Positions 8,839-14,475 of a stretch of DNA of 26,833 nt are shown here, piece by piece. The first letter of the stretch is position 1. Each line of letters begins with the position of its first letter. The notes beneath the pieces are model-generated. The model made no database searches, was not told the origin of the DNA, and saw nothing but the letters and a program-made list of their open reading frames with translations. The stretch is from Bifidobacteriaceae bacterium (GTDB taxonomy: Bacteria > Actinomycetota > Actinomycetes > Actinomycetales > WQXJ01), in the NCBI GenBank assembly GCA_031279575.1, contig JAITIG010000072.1, positions 1 to 26,833 on the forward strand, given 5' to 3'. A program made the translations under genes and the position numbers.

Positions 8839-8879
8839 CCTCCTGTGGTCGGTCGCGGGAAGCAGACGCTAAAACCCTA
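8839..8879 (-). promoter_or_regulatory. -10 box and Shine-Dalgarno of the DUF3048 gene
   Basis: Read on the minus strand, TAGGGT (8879-8874) is followed by a leader of about 30 nt and a full AGGAGG (8844-8839), then ATG 8834. It is a clear leadered counterpart to the leaderless starts nearby. Confidence 0.5.
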
Positions 8880-8973
8880 TGCTCCGGGCCGGTCCAAGCG
8901 CGTCAATCGGCTCGGCGCGCCCCCAGCCCGCCGCCGCGGTCCGGGCGCGCCCGGTTTGGGGGCGCGGGGCCTC

Positions 8974-8979
8974 TAAAGT
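8974..8979 (+). promoter_or_regulatory. -10 box TAAAGT of menE
   Basis: TAAAGT lies 6 nt before GTG 8986 and there is no Shine-Dalgarno sequence between them, which points to a leaderless transcript. Confidence 0.5.
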
Positions 8980-8985
8980 GGTCGC

Positions 8986-10278
8986 GTGGACAGCGAACGG
9001 CTGCTGGCGGCGGTCAAGGCCGCGTTGGCGGGCGGCCCCCCCTATGCGCCCGATGCCGCCTCGTCTGCTCTGGGGGTTGGCTCGGCGGCGCGGTGGCCGC
9101 AGGGCGCCGCTGCCATATTGCCCACCTCCGGTTCGACCGGGCGGCCGCGCTGGGTGGCGCTTGGCGCCGCCGCCGTCCGGGCTTGCGCCGAGGCCAGCGC
9201 CGAGGCCTTGGGCGGCACCGGGGCCTGGCTGCTGGCCTTGCCGGCTGACCGCATAGCGGGCGTCAACGTGCTGGCCAGGGCCGCCTTGGCCGGCAGCGCC
9301 TTGGTGGCGCTGGCGCCGGGGCCCTTCACCGCCGAGGCCTTCGCGGCCGGCGCGGCCCGCCTGCCGGCAGGCCCCAAGTACACCTCGCTGGTGCCCACCC
9401 AGCTTGGGCGCGTCCTGGCCGGGCCGGCCGAGGCCCGGTTGGCCTTGGCCGGCTTCGATGCCGTCCTGGTGGGCGGGGCGGCCCTGGACCCGGCCCTGCG
9501 GGCGCGCGCCGAGGCGGCCGGGGCGCGGCTGGTTGAGACCTACGGCATGACAGAGACCTGCGGCGGCTGCGTCTACGACGGCTTGCCGCTGCCCGGGGTG
9601 GAGATAGGGCTGGCGGCCGGGATTATCCAACGGGGCGGCCCCACCCTGGCGCTGGGGTACCTCGACCTGGCCGCCCGGGCCGCCCCCGGGGGGCGCCCGG
9701 GCGGCGATGGGCCGCCTGGGCCTTCCCGCCGCGCCCCCAAGGAGCGGCCGCAGCCCGCCGTTGGGCTGGCGGAGCCGGCCCCCCAGGCCTGCCCGCCAAC
9801 TGCGCCCGGCGCCCCCGGCCTGCGCGCCGGCGCCGCCGGGCGGGGCTTCTTCGAGTGGGGCGGCAGACGCTGGTTCGGCAGTTCTGATGTGGGCGCTTGG
9901 ACCCCGTCGGGCGCTTTGCGGGTGGTGGGGCGAGCTGATTTCGCCATCACAACCGGCGGCCGCACCGTCCGCCCCGAGCCGGTCGAAGCCGCCCTGCTCG
10001 AACTCGAAGGGGTGGCGCAAGCGCTGGTGGTGGGCTTGCCGGAAGCCGAGTGGGGCGAACTCGTGACAGCCTTGGTGGTGCCCGCCGAGGGCGGGGGGCC
10101 GGCCGCGGGCCACCTCCGCGCCCGCCTCAAGGCCCGCCTGGGGGCCGCCGCCGCGCCCCGCCGGCTGGGCTTGGTGGCGCGGCTGCCGCTGGCCGCCTCC
10201 GGCAAGCCGGACCGGGCGGCGGGGCGCCAACTGGCGGCGCGCCTGGCCGCCGCCGGCCAACTCCAAGAGCTGTCCTAG
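8986..10278 (+). CDS. menE: o-Succinylbenzoate-CoA ligase MenE
   Basis: An ANL-superfamily adenylating enzyme that activates o-succinylbenzoate with ATP and CoA. The order is the P-loop PTSGSTGRPR (about 46-55), GPKYTSLVPTQL, VLVGGAALDP, YGMTETCGG (186-194), hinge region GRADFAITTGG (315-325) and the C-terminal lysine in AASGKPDR (Lys about 407). It has 430 residues. A roughly 60-residue Gly/Pro/Arg-rich insert (after LALGYLDLAARAA) separates the N-terminal core from FFEWGGRRWFGSSDVGAW and is absent from typical MenE. GTG 8986 is supported by the TAAAGT box just upstream. menA follows on the same strand but has its own promoter. Confidence 0.92.
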   Translation: MDSERLLAAVKAALAGGPPYAPDAASSALGVGSAARWPQGAAAILPTSGSTGRPRWVALGAAAVRACAEASAEALGGTGAWLLALPADRIAGVNVLARAALAGSALVALAPGPFTAEAFAAGAARLPAGPKYTSLVPTQLGRVLAGPAEARLALAGFDAVLVGGAALDPALRARAEAAGARLVETYGMTETCGGCVYDGLPLPGVEIGLAAGIIQRGGPTLALGYLDLAARAAPGGRPGGDGPPGPSRRAPKERPQPAVGLAEPAPQACPPTAPGAPGLRAGAAGRGFFEWGGRRWFGSSDVGAWTPSGALRVVGRADFAITTGGRTVRPEPVEAALLELEGVAQALVVGLPEAEWGELVTALVVPAEGGGPAAGHLRARLKARLGAAAAPRRLGLVARLPLAASGKPDRAAGRQLAARLAAAGQLQELS

Positions 10279-10284
10279 AGTCTT

Positions 10285-10323
10285 GGCAGCCCCGCTGGGC
10301 CGCGCCCGGCCGCGCTGGCTGCC
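10285..10323 (+). terminator. Candidate hairpin after menE
   Basis: GGCAGCC (10285-10291) and GGCTGCC (10317-10323) form a 7-bp inverted repeat 7 nt past the menE stop, enclosing GC-rich DNA able to fold further. There is no T-run, so it is only a possible actinobacterial-type terminator. Confidence 0.3.
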
Positions 10324-10399
10324 GGCCAGCCGCGGGCCGGCGCAGCCGGCGGGGGCGGCGGATTTGGGCCCGGCGGCCCGGCGGCGGGGGCGGCACTGC

Positions 10400-10405
10400 T
10401 AGGGT
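10400..10405 (+). promoter_or_regulatory. -10 box TAGGGT of menA
   Basis: TAGGGT is followed by 7 nt and then GTG 10413, the first start in the MenA frame that gives a family-like N-terminus. No Shine-Dalgarno sequence is present. Confidence 0.5.
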
Positions 10406-10412
10406 GACCCGT

Positions 10413-11303
10413 GTGGCGACTCCTTCGGAATGGTTGGGCGGGCTGCGCGTGCGCACCTGGCCGGCGGCGGTGGCGCCGGTGCTGGTCGGCTTGGGGGCCT
10501 CCTGGCTGCCGGACCAGCCGCCGCTGTGGAACCGGGCCGCCCTGGCGTTGGTGGTCGCCGTGGCGCTGCAAATCGGGGCAAACCTGTCCAACGACTACTC
10601 CGATGGCGTGCGCGGCGCGGACACCGGGCGCAACGGGCCGGCCAGGCTGGTGGCATCCGGTGCGGCCACGCCCGGCGCGGTGCGCGCCGCCGCTTGGGCC
10701 AGCTTCGCGGTGGCGGCGCTGGCGGGCTTGGGCCTGACCTGGACCACCCGGCAGTGGTGGCTGCTGGCGGTGGGCGCGGCCGCCATCGCCGCCGCCTGGT
10801 TCTACACCGGCGGGAAGCACCCGTACGGTTACAGAACCCTGGGCGAGGCCGGGGTGTTCGTTTTCTTTGGGCCGGTCGCGGTCTTGGGGACGTGCTACAC
10901 GCAGCACCTGTGGGTGACTTGGCGGGCCGGGGTGGCCGGGGCGGCGATGGGTTTGCTGGCCTGCGCCATCTTGATGGCCAACAACCTGAGGGATATCTCC
11001 TCCGACAAGAAGGCCGGCAAGATCACCCTGGCCGTCAAACTCGGCCAGCCCAAGGCCCGGGCCTTGTACGCCTGGGAGATGTGGCTGGCGTTGCTGCTGG
11101 CGGCGGTCTGCGCCATCGGGCGCCCCCGGGTGCTGGTGGTCCTGCTGATGGCGGTGCCCACCGCCCGGCTGACCAGCGCCGTCAGCGCCGGGCTGGGCGG
11201 AGCCGATTTGGTGCGGGTGCTGGCGCGGACCGGCCAGGTGGAGTTGGGCCACGCCATCTTGATGGGCTTGGCCCTGGCCAACCTGGGCCTGTTCGAGTCC
11301 TGA
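10413..11303 (+). CDS. menA: 1,4-Dihydroxy-2-naphthoate polyprenyltransferase MenA
   Basis: A UbiA-family membrane prenyltransferase that attaches the polyprenyl chain to DHNA, giving demethylmenaquinone. The 296 residues hold about eight to nine hydrophobic helices. The first Asp-rich motif is NDYSDGVRGADTGR (about 59-72), the second is NNLRDISSDKKAGK (about 190-203), and YTGGKHPYGYRTLGE lies between them. These are characteristic of MenA. The start GTG 10413 (VATPSEWLGGLR) is chosen over a long upstream open frame because a TAGGGT box sits 7 nt before it and family proteins begin with this W-x-x-x-R-T-W-P segment. A strong hairpin follows the stop. Confidence 0.94.
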   Translation: MATPSEWLGGLRVRTWPAAVAPVLVGLGASWLPDQPPLWNRAALALVVAVALQIGANLSNDYSDGVRGADTGRNGPARLVASGAATPGAVRAAAWASFAVAALAGLGLTWTTRQWWLLAVGAAAIAAAWFYTGGKHPYGYRTLGEAGVFVFFGPVAVLGTCYTQHLWVTWRAGVAGAAMGLLACAILMANNLRDISSDKKAGKITLAVKLGQPKARALYAWEMWLALLLAAVCAIGRPRVLVVLLMAVPTARLTSAVSAGLGGADLVRVLARTGQVELGHAILMGLALANLGLFES

Positions 11304-11307
11304 CCGC

Positions 11308-11340
11308 CCGCCGCCCTGGCCGCGCGGCGCCGGGCGGCGG
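11308..11340 (+). terminator. Hairpin terminator candidate after menA
   Basis: CCGCCGCCC (11308-11316) and GGGCGGCGG (11332-11340) form a perfect 9-bp stem with a 15-nt loop, starting 5 nt after the menA stop. There is no T-tract, as is frequent for actinobacterial terminators. Confidence 0.45.
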
Positions 11341-11341
11341 C

Positions 11342-11371
11342 GCGATCGGCTTGGCAATCGGCTTGGCAATC
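11342..11371. repeat. 12-bp direct duplication after menA
   Basis: ATCGGCTTGGCA occurs twice in tandem between the menA hairpin and the next promoter. It is small and without evident function. Confidence 0.6.
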
Positions 11372-11413
11372 CACCTGGTGGACGGCGCCTGGTTTGGGGC
11401 CGCCCACTTTGGG

Positions 11414-11419
11414 TAGGCT
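11414..11419 (+). promoter_or_regulatory. -10 box TAGGCT of the PLDc_N gene
   Basis: TAGGCT stands 6 nt before ATG 11426. The intervening CGGGGG could also act as a weak ribosome site. Confidence 0.45.
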
Positions 11420-11425
11420 CGGGGG

Positions 11426-11788
11426 ATGGTCCGGGTGTTGCTTTATTACGGTATTCCGCTAGCCCTGATGATCTACGCGGTGGCGGATTGCGCCGCCGAT
11501 AGCGACGTGGACCGGTTTTCGGTGCCCAAAGTGTTGTGGATTCTGCTCATTATCCTGGTGCCTGTCTTCGGCCCGCTGGCCTGGCTGGCGGCGGCCAAAC
11601 TGGCCCGGCCGCGGCCCCGGCCGGCCCAGGGGATCAGGCCAGCGTGGCGGGAGCGGCCGGTCGCGCCCGACGACAACCCGCAGTTCCTGCGCCGGCTGGC
11701 CGAAGAGCAGTTCCGGCGCGAGCGCGAGCGCCGGCGGCGCGAACGCGGCGAGAACGGCGACTCCGGCCCCTCGGCCAGCAGCCACTGA
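11426..11788 (+). CDS. PLDc_N domain two-helix membrane protein
   Basis: A small integral membrane protein of 120 residues. Helix 1 is about residues 4-19 (VLLYYGIPLALMIYAV) and helix 2 is about 37-58 (VLWILLIILVPVFGPLAWLA). The short acidic loop DCAADSDVDRF between them and KVLWILLIILVPVFGPLAW are typical of the PLD-nuclease N-terminal (PLDc_N) domain. No HKD catalytic motif follows. The tail from residue 60 is charged and Arg-rich, likely cytoplasmic. Its function is unknown; small PLDc_N proteins occur beside men genes in other actinobacteria, so a link to membrane quinone synthesis is possible but unproven. It converges on the phosphatase gene. Confidence 0.8.
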   Translation: MVRVLLYYGIPLALMIYAVADCAADSDVDRFSVPKVLWILLIILVPVFGPLAWLAAAKLARPRPRPAQGIRPAWRERPVAPDDNPQFLRRLAEEQFRRERERRRRERGENGDSGPSASSH

Positions 11789-11832
11789 CCGGCCCGCCGG
11801 CCCCGCCCGCCCCGCGCCAAGGCCGGCCGCGC

Positions 11833-12468
11833 TCAGCGCAATTTGGCTGGCAGCAAATCGGCCGCGGGCTCGCAATACCCGACCGCCGCCAACCGGTCGC
11901 CCTCGTAAACCAACGACGTGACCGAGGCCAGCGAGCAAGCCCGGCGCGGCGGCATCGGCCAAATCGGGCGGCCCTCGGCGCGCAACCGGGCCCGCCAGAC
12001 GGGCGACTGGTGCGACACCACCACCACCCGGCCGCCGGGGAACTCAGCCCGCAGGTCGGCGATGGCGGCGTGCATGCGGTCTGCGATGGCCTCATACGGT
12101 TCGCCCCAGGATGGGCGCAAGGGGTTGCGCAGGCGCCACACCGCCGTCGGTTTGACCAGGTTCGGCAGGTTGGTCCGCAGGCCGGCGAACTGGTTTTGCG
12201 ACTCGATCACCCTGGGCTCGGTGCGGATCTCGAGGCGGGCGGCTTGCGCCAACGGGGCGGCGGTCTCCTGGGCGCGGTCCAGCGGGCTGGCCACCAGCGC
12301 GTCGATGCGCCCGCCGGCCCGCCGCGTCAAGTGCTCCGCCACCCGCTGGGCCATCGCCCGGCCGGTCTCGGACAGGTGGTAGCCGGGCAGACGCTCGTAG
12401 AGCACCTTGTCGGGGTTGTGGACCTCGCCGTGGCGGACCAGGTGGATGGTTGTGCGCGCTTGCGACAT
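11833..12468 (-). CDS. Histidine phosphatase family protein (phosphoglycerate mutase-like)
   Basis: A phosphatase of the histidine acid/phosphoglycerate-mutase-like superfamily with 211 residues. The N-terminal phosphohistidine motif LVRHGEVHN (His13) is followed by HLSETGRAMAQRVAEHL, the ALVASPLDRAQETA motif, and the second catalytic histidine in VVVVSHQSPVWRARL. The substrate cannot be told; MSMEG/GpmB-like proteins act on varied phosphoesters. ATG 12468 is used because the RHG motif sits about 12 residues from the start in relatives. An upstream start at 12567 would add an unrelated Arg/Pro-rich 33 residues running into the divergent promoter. Confidence 0.88.
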   Translation of the reverse strand: MSQARTTIHLVRHGEVHNPDKVLYERLPGYHLSETGRAMAQRVAEHLTRRAGGRIDALVASPLDRAQETAAPLAQAARLEIRTEPRVIESQNQFAGLRTNLPNLVKPTAVWRLRNPLRPSWGEPYEAIADRMHAAIADLRAEFPGGRVVVVSHQSPVWRARLRAEGRPIWPMPPRRACSLASVTSLVYEGDRLAAVGYCEPAADLLPAKLR

Positions 12469-12475
12469 GCCCACC

Positions 12476-12559
12476 AGTCTGGTTGCCGCCAGCGCCAAGG
12501 TCCAATCGGCCCCGCCGGCCGGCGATTGGCGGCCAGAGCGCCGGTGGGGCAATACTGGT
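12476..12559. promoter_or_regulatory. Divergent promoters sharing a CCAATCG/CGATTGG palindrome
   Basis: CCAATCG (12502-12508) and CGATTGG (12523-12529) form a perfect 7-bp inverted repeat between the two phosphatase genes. Leftward, TTGGAC (12505-12500) is 18 nt from CAGACT (12481-12476), which is 7 nt from ATG 12468. Rightward, TTGGCG (12526-12531) is 19 nt from AATACT (12551-12556), which is 9 nt from ATG 12566. The palindrome thus contains both putative -35 boxes and could also be an operator. Confidence 0.4.
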
Positions 12560-12565
12560 CGGGAC

Positions 12566-13399
12566 ATGACTCAGCCGACCGCCTTAACCCCGAGCCTGGC
12601 CGGGCCCGGCCACCCCGGCGCGGGCGCGCCCTCGGCGGCCGCCTTCTTTGACGTGGACAACACCATTTTGCGCGGCGCGAGCATCTTCCATGTCGGGGTC
12701 GGCATGTACCGCTGGGGCTTCCTGAAGATTCGCGACATCGTGCGGATGATCCGCCTCAATCTGCGCTACCTGCTGCTCGGGGAATCGGCGGCCGGCGTCG
12801 AGGCGGCGCGCACCAGATCGCTGGACGCCATCAGGAACCGCCCCGCCGCCCAGTTGACCGCCGTCGCGGAGCAGGTCTGGGACCAGGTTTTGGCCGGCCG
12901 GGTCTACCCCGGCACCAAAGAGCTGCTGGACCGGCATTTGGCCGCGGGCCACGAGGTCTGGCTGATCTCGGCCTCGCCCACAGTGGTGGTCGATTTGGTG
13001 GCGGCGCGCGTCGGCGCCACCGGCGGCCTGGGCACGGTGGTGGAGACAAAGGACGGGTATTTCACAGGCCGCCTGGTGGGGGGGCTGCTGCACGGCCCGG
13101 CCAAAGCCACCGCGGCGTTGAAGCTGGCCGCCGAGCGGGGGATCGACCTGGCCGCCTCCTACGCTTACGGCGACTCCGCCAACGACATCCCCATGCTCTC
13201 CTTGGTGGGTCACCCCACCGGCATCAACCCGGACCGGCGCCTGCGCCGCTACTGCCGCCAGGAGCACTGGCCGGTGCGCGAGTTCCGGGACAAGCGCCGG
13301 GCGGTGCGCCGCTCGCTGTGGGCGGCCTACCGGGTGGGCGCGCTGTGGGCCGCCTGGGTGGTGGTCCAGCGGGTGGCCCGCCTGCTGCGCCGCCGCTGA
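12566..13399 (+). CDS. HAD-IB family phosphatase (SerB/CicA-like)
   Basis: A haloacid-dehalogenase phosphatase of subfamily IB with 277 residues. Motif I is FFDVDNT with nucleophile Asp29 and acid Asp31. Motif II is ISASP (about 134). Motif III/IV is AYGDSANDIPML (about 200-211) followed by HPTGINPDRRLRRYC. A CicA-like helical cap lies between motifs I and II (VGVGMYRWGFLKIRDIVRM). Relatives are annotated as SerB1-like; the actual substrate (phosphoserine, lysophosphatidate or other) is not determined by the sequence. The C-terminus has a Trp-rich helix, AAWVVVQRVARLLRRR, that may touch the membrane. Exactly this 3' segment is copied downstream. Start ATG 12566 fits the promoter described above. 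Confidence 0.88.
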   Translation: MTQPTALTPSLAGPGHPGAGAPSAAAFFDVDNTILRGASIFHVGVGMYRWGFLKIRDIVRMIRLNLRYLLLGESAAGVEAARTRSLDAIRNRPAAQLTAVAEQVWDQVLAGRVYPGTKELLDRHLAAGHEVWLISASPTVVVDLVAARVGATGGLGTVVETKDGYFTGRLVGGLLHGPAKATAALKLAAERGIDLAASYAYGDSANDIPMLSLVGHPTGINPDRRLRRYCRQEHWPVREFRDKRRAVRRSLWAAYRVGALWAAWVVVQRVARLLRRR

Positions 13400-13618
13400 G
13401 GCGCCCGATGCCGCGCCCGCCCCGCCGGGTGGGGCGCCCCGAGCCGCCTGGGTGGTGGTCCAGCGGGTGTCCCGCCTGCTGCGCCGCCGCCAAGGCGCCC
13501 GATGCCGCGCCGCCGGCCGCGCCCGCCCCGCCGGGTGGGGCGCCCCGGGCCGCCTGGGTGGTGGTCCAGCGGGTGTCCCGCCCGCTGCGCCGCCGCCAAG
13601 GCGCCCGATGCCGCGCCG
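13349..13618 (+). repeat. Triplicated 3' end of the HAD gene
   Basis: Copies begin at 13349, 13443 and 13549 (spacings 94 and 106 bp). Copy 1 is the last 51 bp of the HAD gene including its stop plus 43 bp downstream. Copies 2 and 3 repeat the gene end (TGGGTGGTGGTCCAGCGGGT) outside the coding region, followed by AAGGCGCCCGATGCCGCG. Copies 1 and 2 contain a possible hairpin CGCCCC-GCCGGGT-GGGGCG. The spacing difference is a 12-bp GC insertion in copy 2. There is no gene in 13400-13636 otherwise. Confidence 0.9.
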
Positions 13619-13624
13619 AGGCGG

Positions 13625-13630
13625 TAGGTT
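13625..13630 (+). promoter_or_regulatory. -10 box TAGGTT of the SH3-like gene
   Basis: TAGGTT lies 6 nt upstream of GTG 13637, immediately after the last repeat copy. No Shine-Dalgarno sequence is present. Confidence 0.45.
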
Positions 13631-13636
13631 GGCGGG

Positions 13637-13918
13637 GTGAGCCAACCCATTTGGCTGGCTTGGCCGCTCGGCTCGCGGGTGACCATCCGCCGGCGCTTGC
13701 CTGAGGGCGGCTACGCCGATTGGGTGGGCGCCTTGGAGCGGGCCGCGCCCGAGGAGGTGGCTGTGCGGCACCGCTCCGGCGCGCTGCGAAGTTTCGCGGC
13801 CAGCGAAATCGCCATCGCCCACCTGGTCGAAGGCCGCCCGCCGCGCCGCGCCGGCCCGCCGCCGGCCGGCCTTGCCCCCGGCCAGCCCAAACCTGGCGAA
13901 ACTGGGCCGCCGCAATAA
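13637..13918 (+). CDS. Stand-alone SH3-like domain protein (Rv0428c N-terminal type)
   Basis: A small protein of 93 residues. Residues 8-65 (LGSRVTIRRRLPEGGYADWVG, quoted in part as LGSRVTIRRRLPEGG, then EVAVRHRSGALRSFAASEIA) look like the SH3-like barrel found at the N-terminus of Rv0428c-type GNAT acetyltransferases in actinobacteria. The acetyltransferase domain itself is missing: after AHLVEGRPP only a Pro/Gly-rich tail remains before the stop. It may be an independent regulatory or binding protein, or a gene that lost its catalytic half. The leaderless promoter and clean start suggest it is expressed. The family match is from memory of the motif, so moderate certainty. Confidence 0.6.
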   Translation: MSQPIWLAWPLGSRVTIRRRLPEGGYADWVGALERAAPEEVAVRHRSGALRSFAASEIAIAHLVEGRPPRRAGPPPAGLAPGQPKPGETGPPQ

Positions 13919-13922
13919 ACGC

Positions 13923-13940
13923 GGCCGCGCCATGGCGGCC
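13923..13940. terminator. Hairpin between convergent genes
   Basis: GGCCGC (13923-13928) and GCGGCC (13935-13940) form a 6-bp stem with loop GCCATG in the 39-nt gap between the SH3-like gene and the bS22-like gene. It could serve both strands. No T-run. Confidence 0.3.
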
Positions 13941-13957
13941 GGGCGCGGCGGCCCGCG

Positions 13958-14056
13958 CTACTTCTTGTTGCGCCGTTGATGTCGGGTCTTGCGCAGCAGT
14001 TTGCGGTGCTTCTTCTTCGCCATCCGCTTGCGGCGCTTCTTGATTACCGACCCCAT
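13958..14056 (-). CDS. bS22-like / AURKAIP1-COX24 domain 32-residue protein
   Basis: A tiny, extremely basic protein of 32 residues beginning MGSVIKKRRKRMAKKKHRKL and ending RRNKK. It matches the AURKAIP1/COX24 family, the small protein found on actinobacterial (mycobacterial) 30S subunits and named bS22, called Rv0500B in Mycobacterium tuberculosis. A GCGAGGACC ribosome site precedes ATG 14056. The HTH gene lies 145 bp upstream on the same strand, matching the Rv0500A-Rv0500B neighbourhood. Too short for most gene finders, but the sequence is distinctive. Confidence 0.92.
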   Translation of the reverse strand: MGSVIKKRRKRMAKKKHRKLLRKTRHQRRNKK

Positions 14057-14095
14057 ACGGTCCTCGCACTTCCCCTAGTAGACGTTTTGACGGGC

Positions 14096-14113
14096 TCCGC
14101 GCACCGGCGCGGA
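14096..14113 (-). terminator. Candidate hairpin between HTH and bS22-like genes
   Basis: TCCGCGC-ACCG-GCGCGGA is a perfect 7-bp stem with a 4-nt loop. It lies about 90 nt past the HTH gene stop and just upstream of the bS22-like promoter region. It may end the HTH transcript; no T-run is present. Confidence 0.35.
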
Positions 14114-14201
14114 CACTGGCAAGGGATCTTACTCCGTCTTGCGGGCGGGCCGGGAACAGGCGCGGCCGCAGCGGTCAAACTGGGGCCGGAACGGCGCTGG
14201 T

Positions 14202-14405
14202 TCAACCCTGGCGGGCGCGGCCCGGCTCCCAGTTGGAAGTGTCCGCCAGCCACTCTTGGAGGGACTCGGCGGGGATGCGGTAGGAGCGCCCCACCTTCAG
14301 CGCCCGGAGCTCGCCGCTGGCGATGAGGCGGTAGATGGTCATGTCGGAGACGCGCAGGGTCTCGGCGACCTCGGCGACCGTCAAGAACGCCTGGCGGGAT
14401 TCCAT
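14202..14405 (-). CDS. Excisionase-type (MerR-like) HTH DNA-binding protein
   Basis: A short DNA-binding protein of 67 residues. AFLTVAEVAETLRVSDMTIY is the helix-turn-helix (residues 6-25), followed by the wing RLIASGELRALKVGRSYRIP and the recognition tail ESLQEWLADTS. This is the HTH_17 excisionase family, as in BldC and Rv0500A, usually a chromosomal regulator in actinobacteria, not a phage excisionase. ATG 14405 is chosen because GAGGTAAGG lies 5-10 nt upstream; GTG 14411 is the alternative. It is divergent from ktrB with only 70 nt between starts, so binding at its own promoter could affect ktrB. Confidence 0.88.
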   Translation of the reverse strand: MESRQAFLTVAEVAETLRVSDMTIYRLIASGELRALKVGRSYRIPAESLQEWLADTSNWEPGRARQG

Positions 14406-14462
14406 GGGCACCTTACCTCAGTGAGCTGTGTTGTCCAGGAACACTCTAGTGACCATTGTTAG

Positions 14463-14468
14463 TAGTGT
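14463..14468 (+). promoter_or_regulatory. -10 box TAGTGT of ktrB
   Basis: TAGTGT is followed by GAACCAC (7 nt) and ATG 14476, with no ribosome site. This geometry supports ATG 14476 as a leaderless start in preference to GTG 14428 upstream. Confidence 0.5.
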
Positions 14469-14475
14469 GAACCAC

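Noticed and set aside
11833..12567. Longer histidine phosphatase starting at 12567
   Set aside because: It would place the RHG motif about 45 residues in and translate the divergent promoter region; ATG 12468 fits the family.
13318..13704. Rightward Pro/Gly-rich frame over the HAD echoes
   Set aside because: It overlaps the HAD gene end and the SH3-like gene in another frame and consists of translated repeats.
14202..14405. Phage excisionase marking an integrated element
   Set aside because: The protein belongs to the chromosomal HTH family found beside the bS22-like gene in actinobacteria, and no integrase or attachment site is present.
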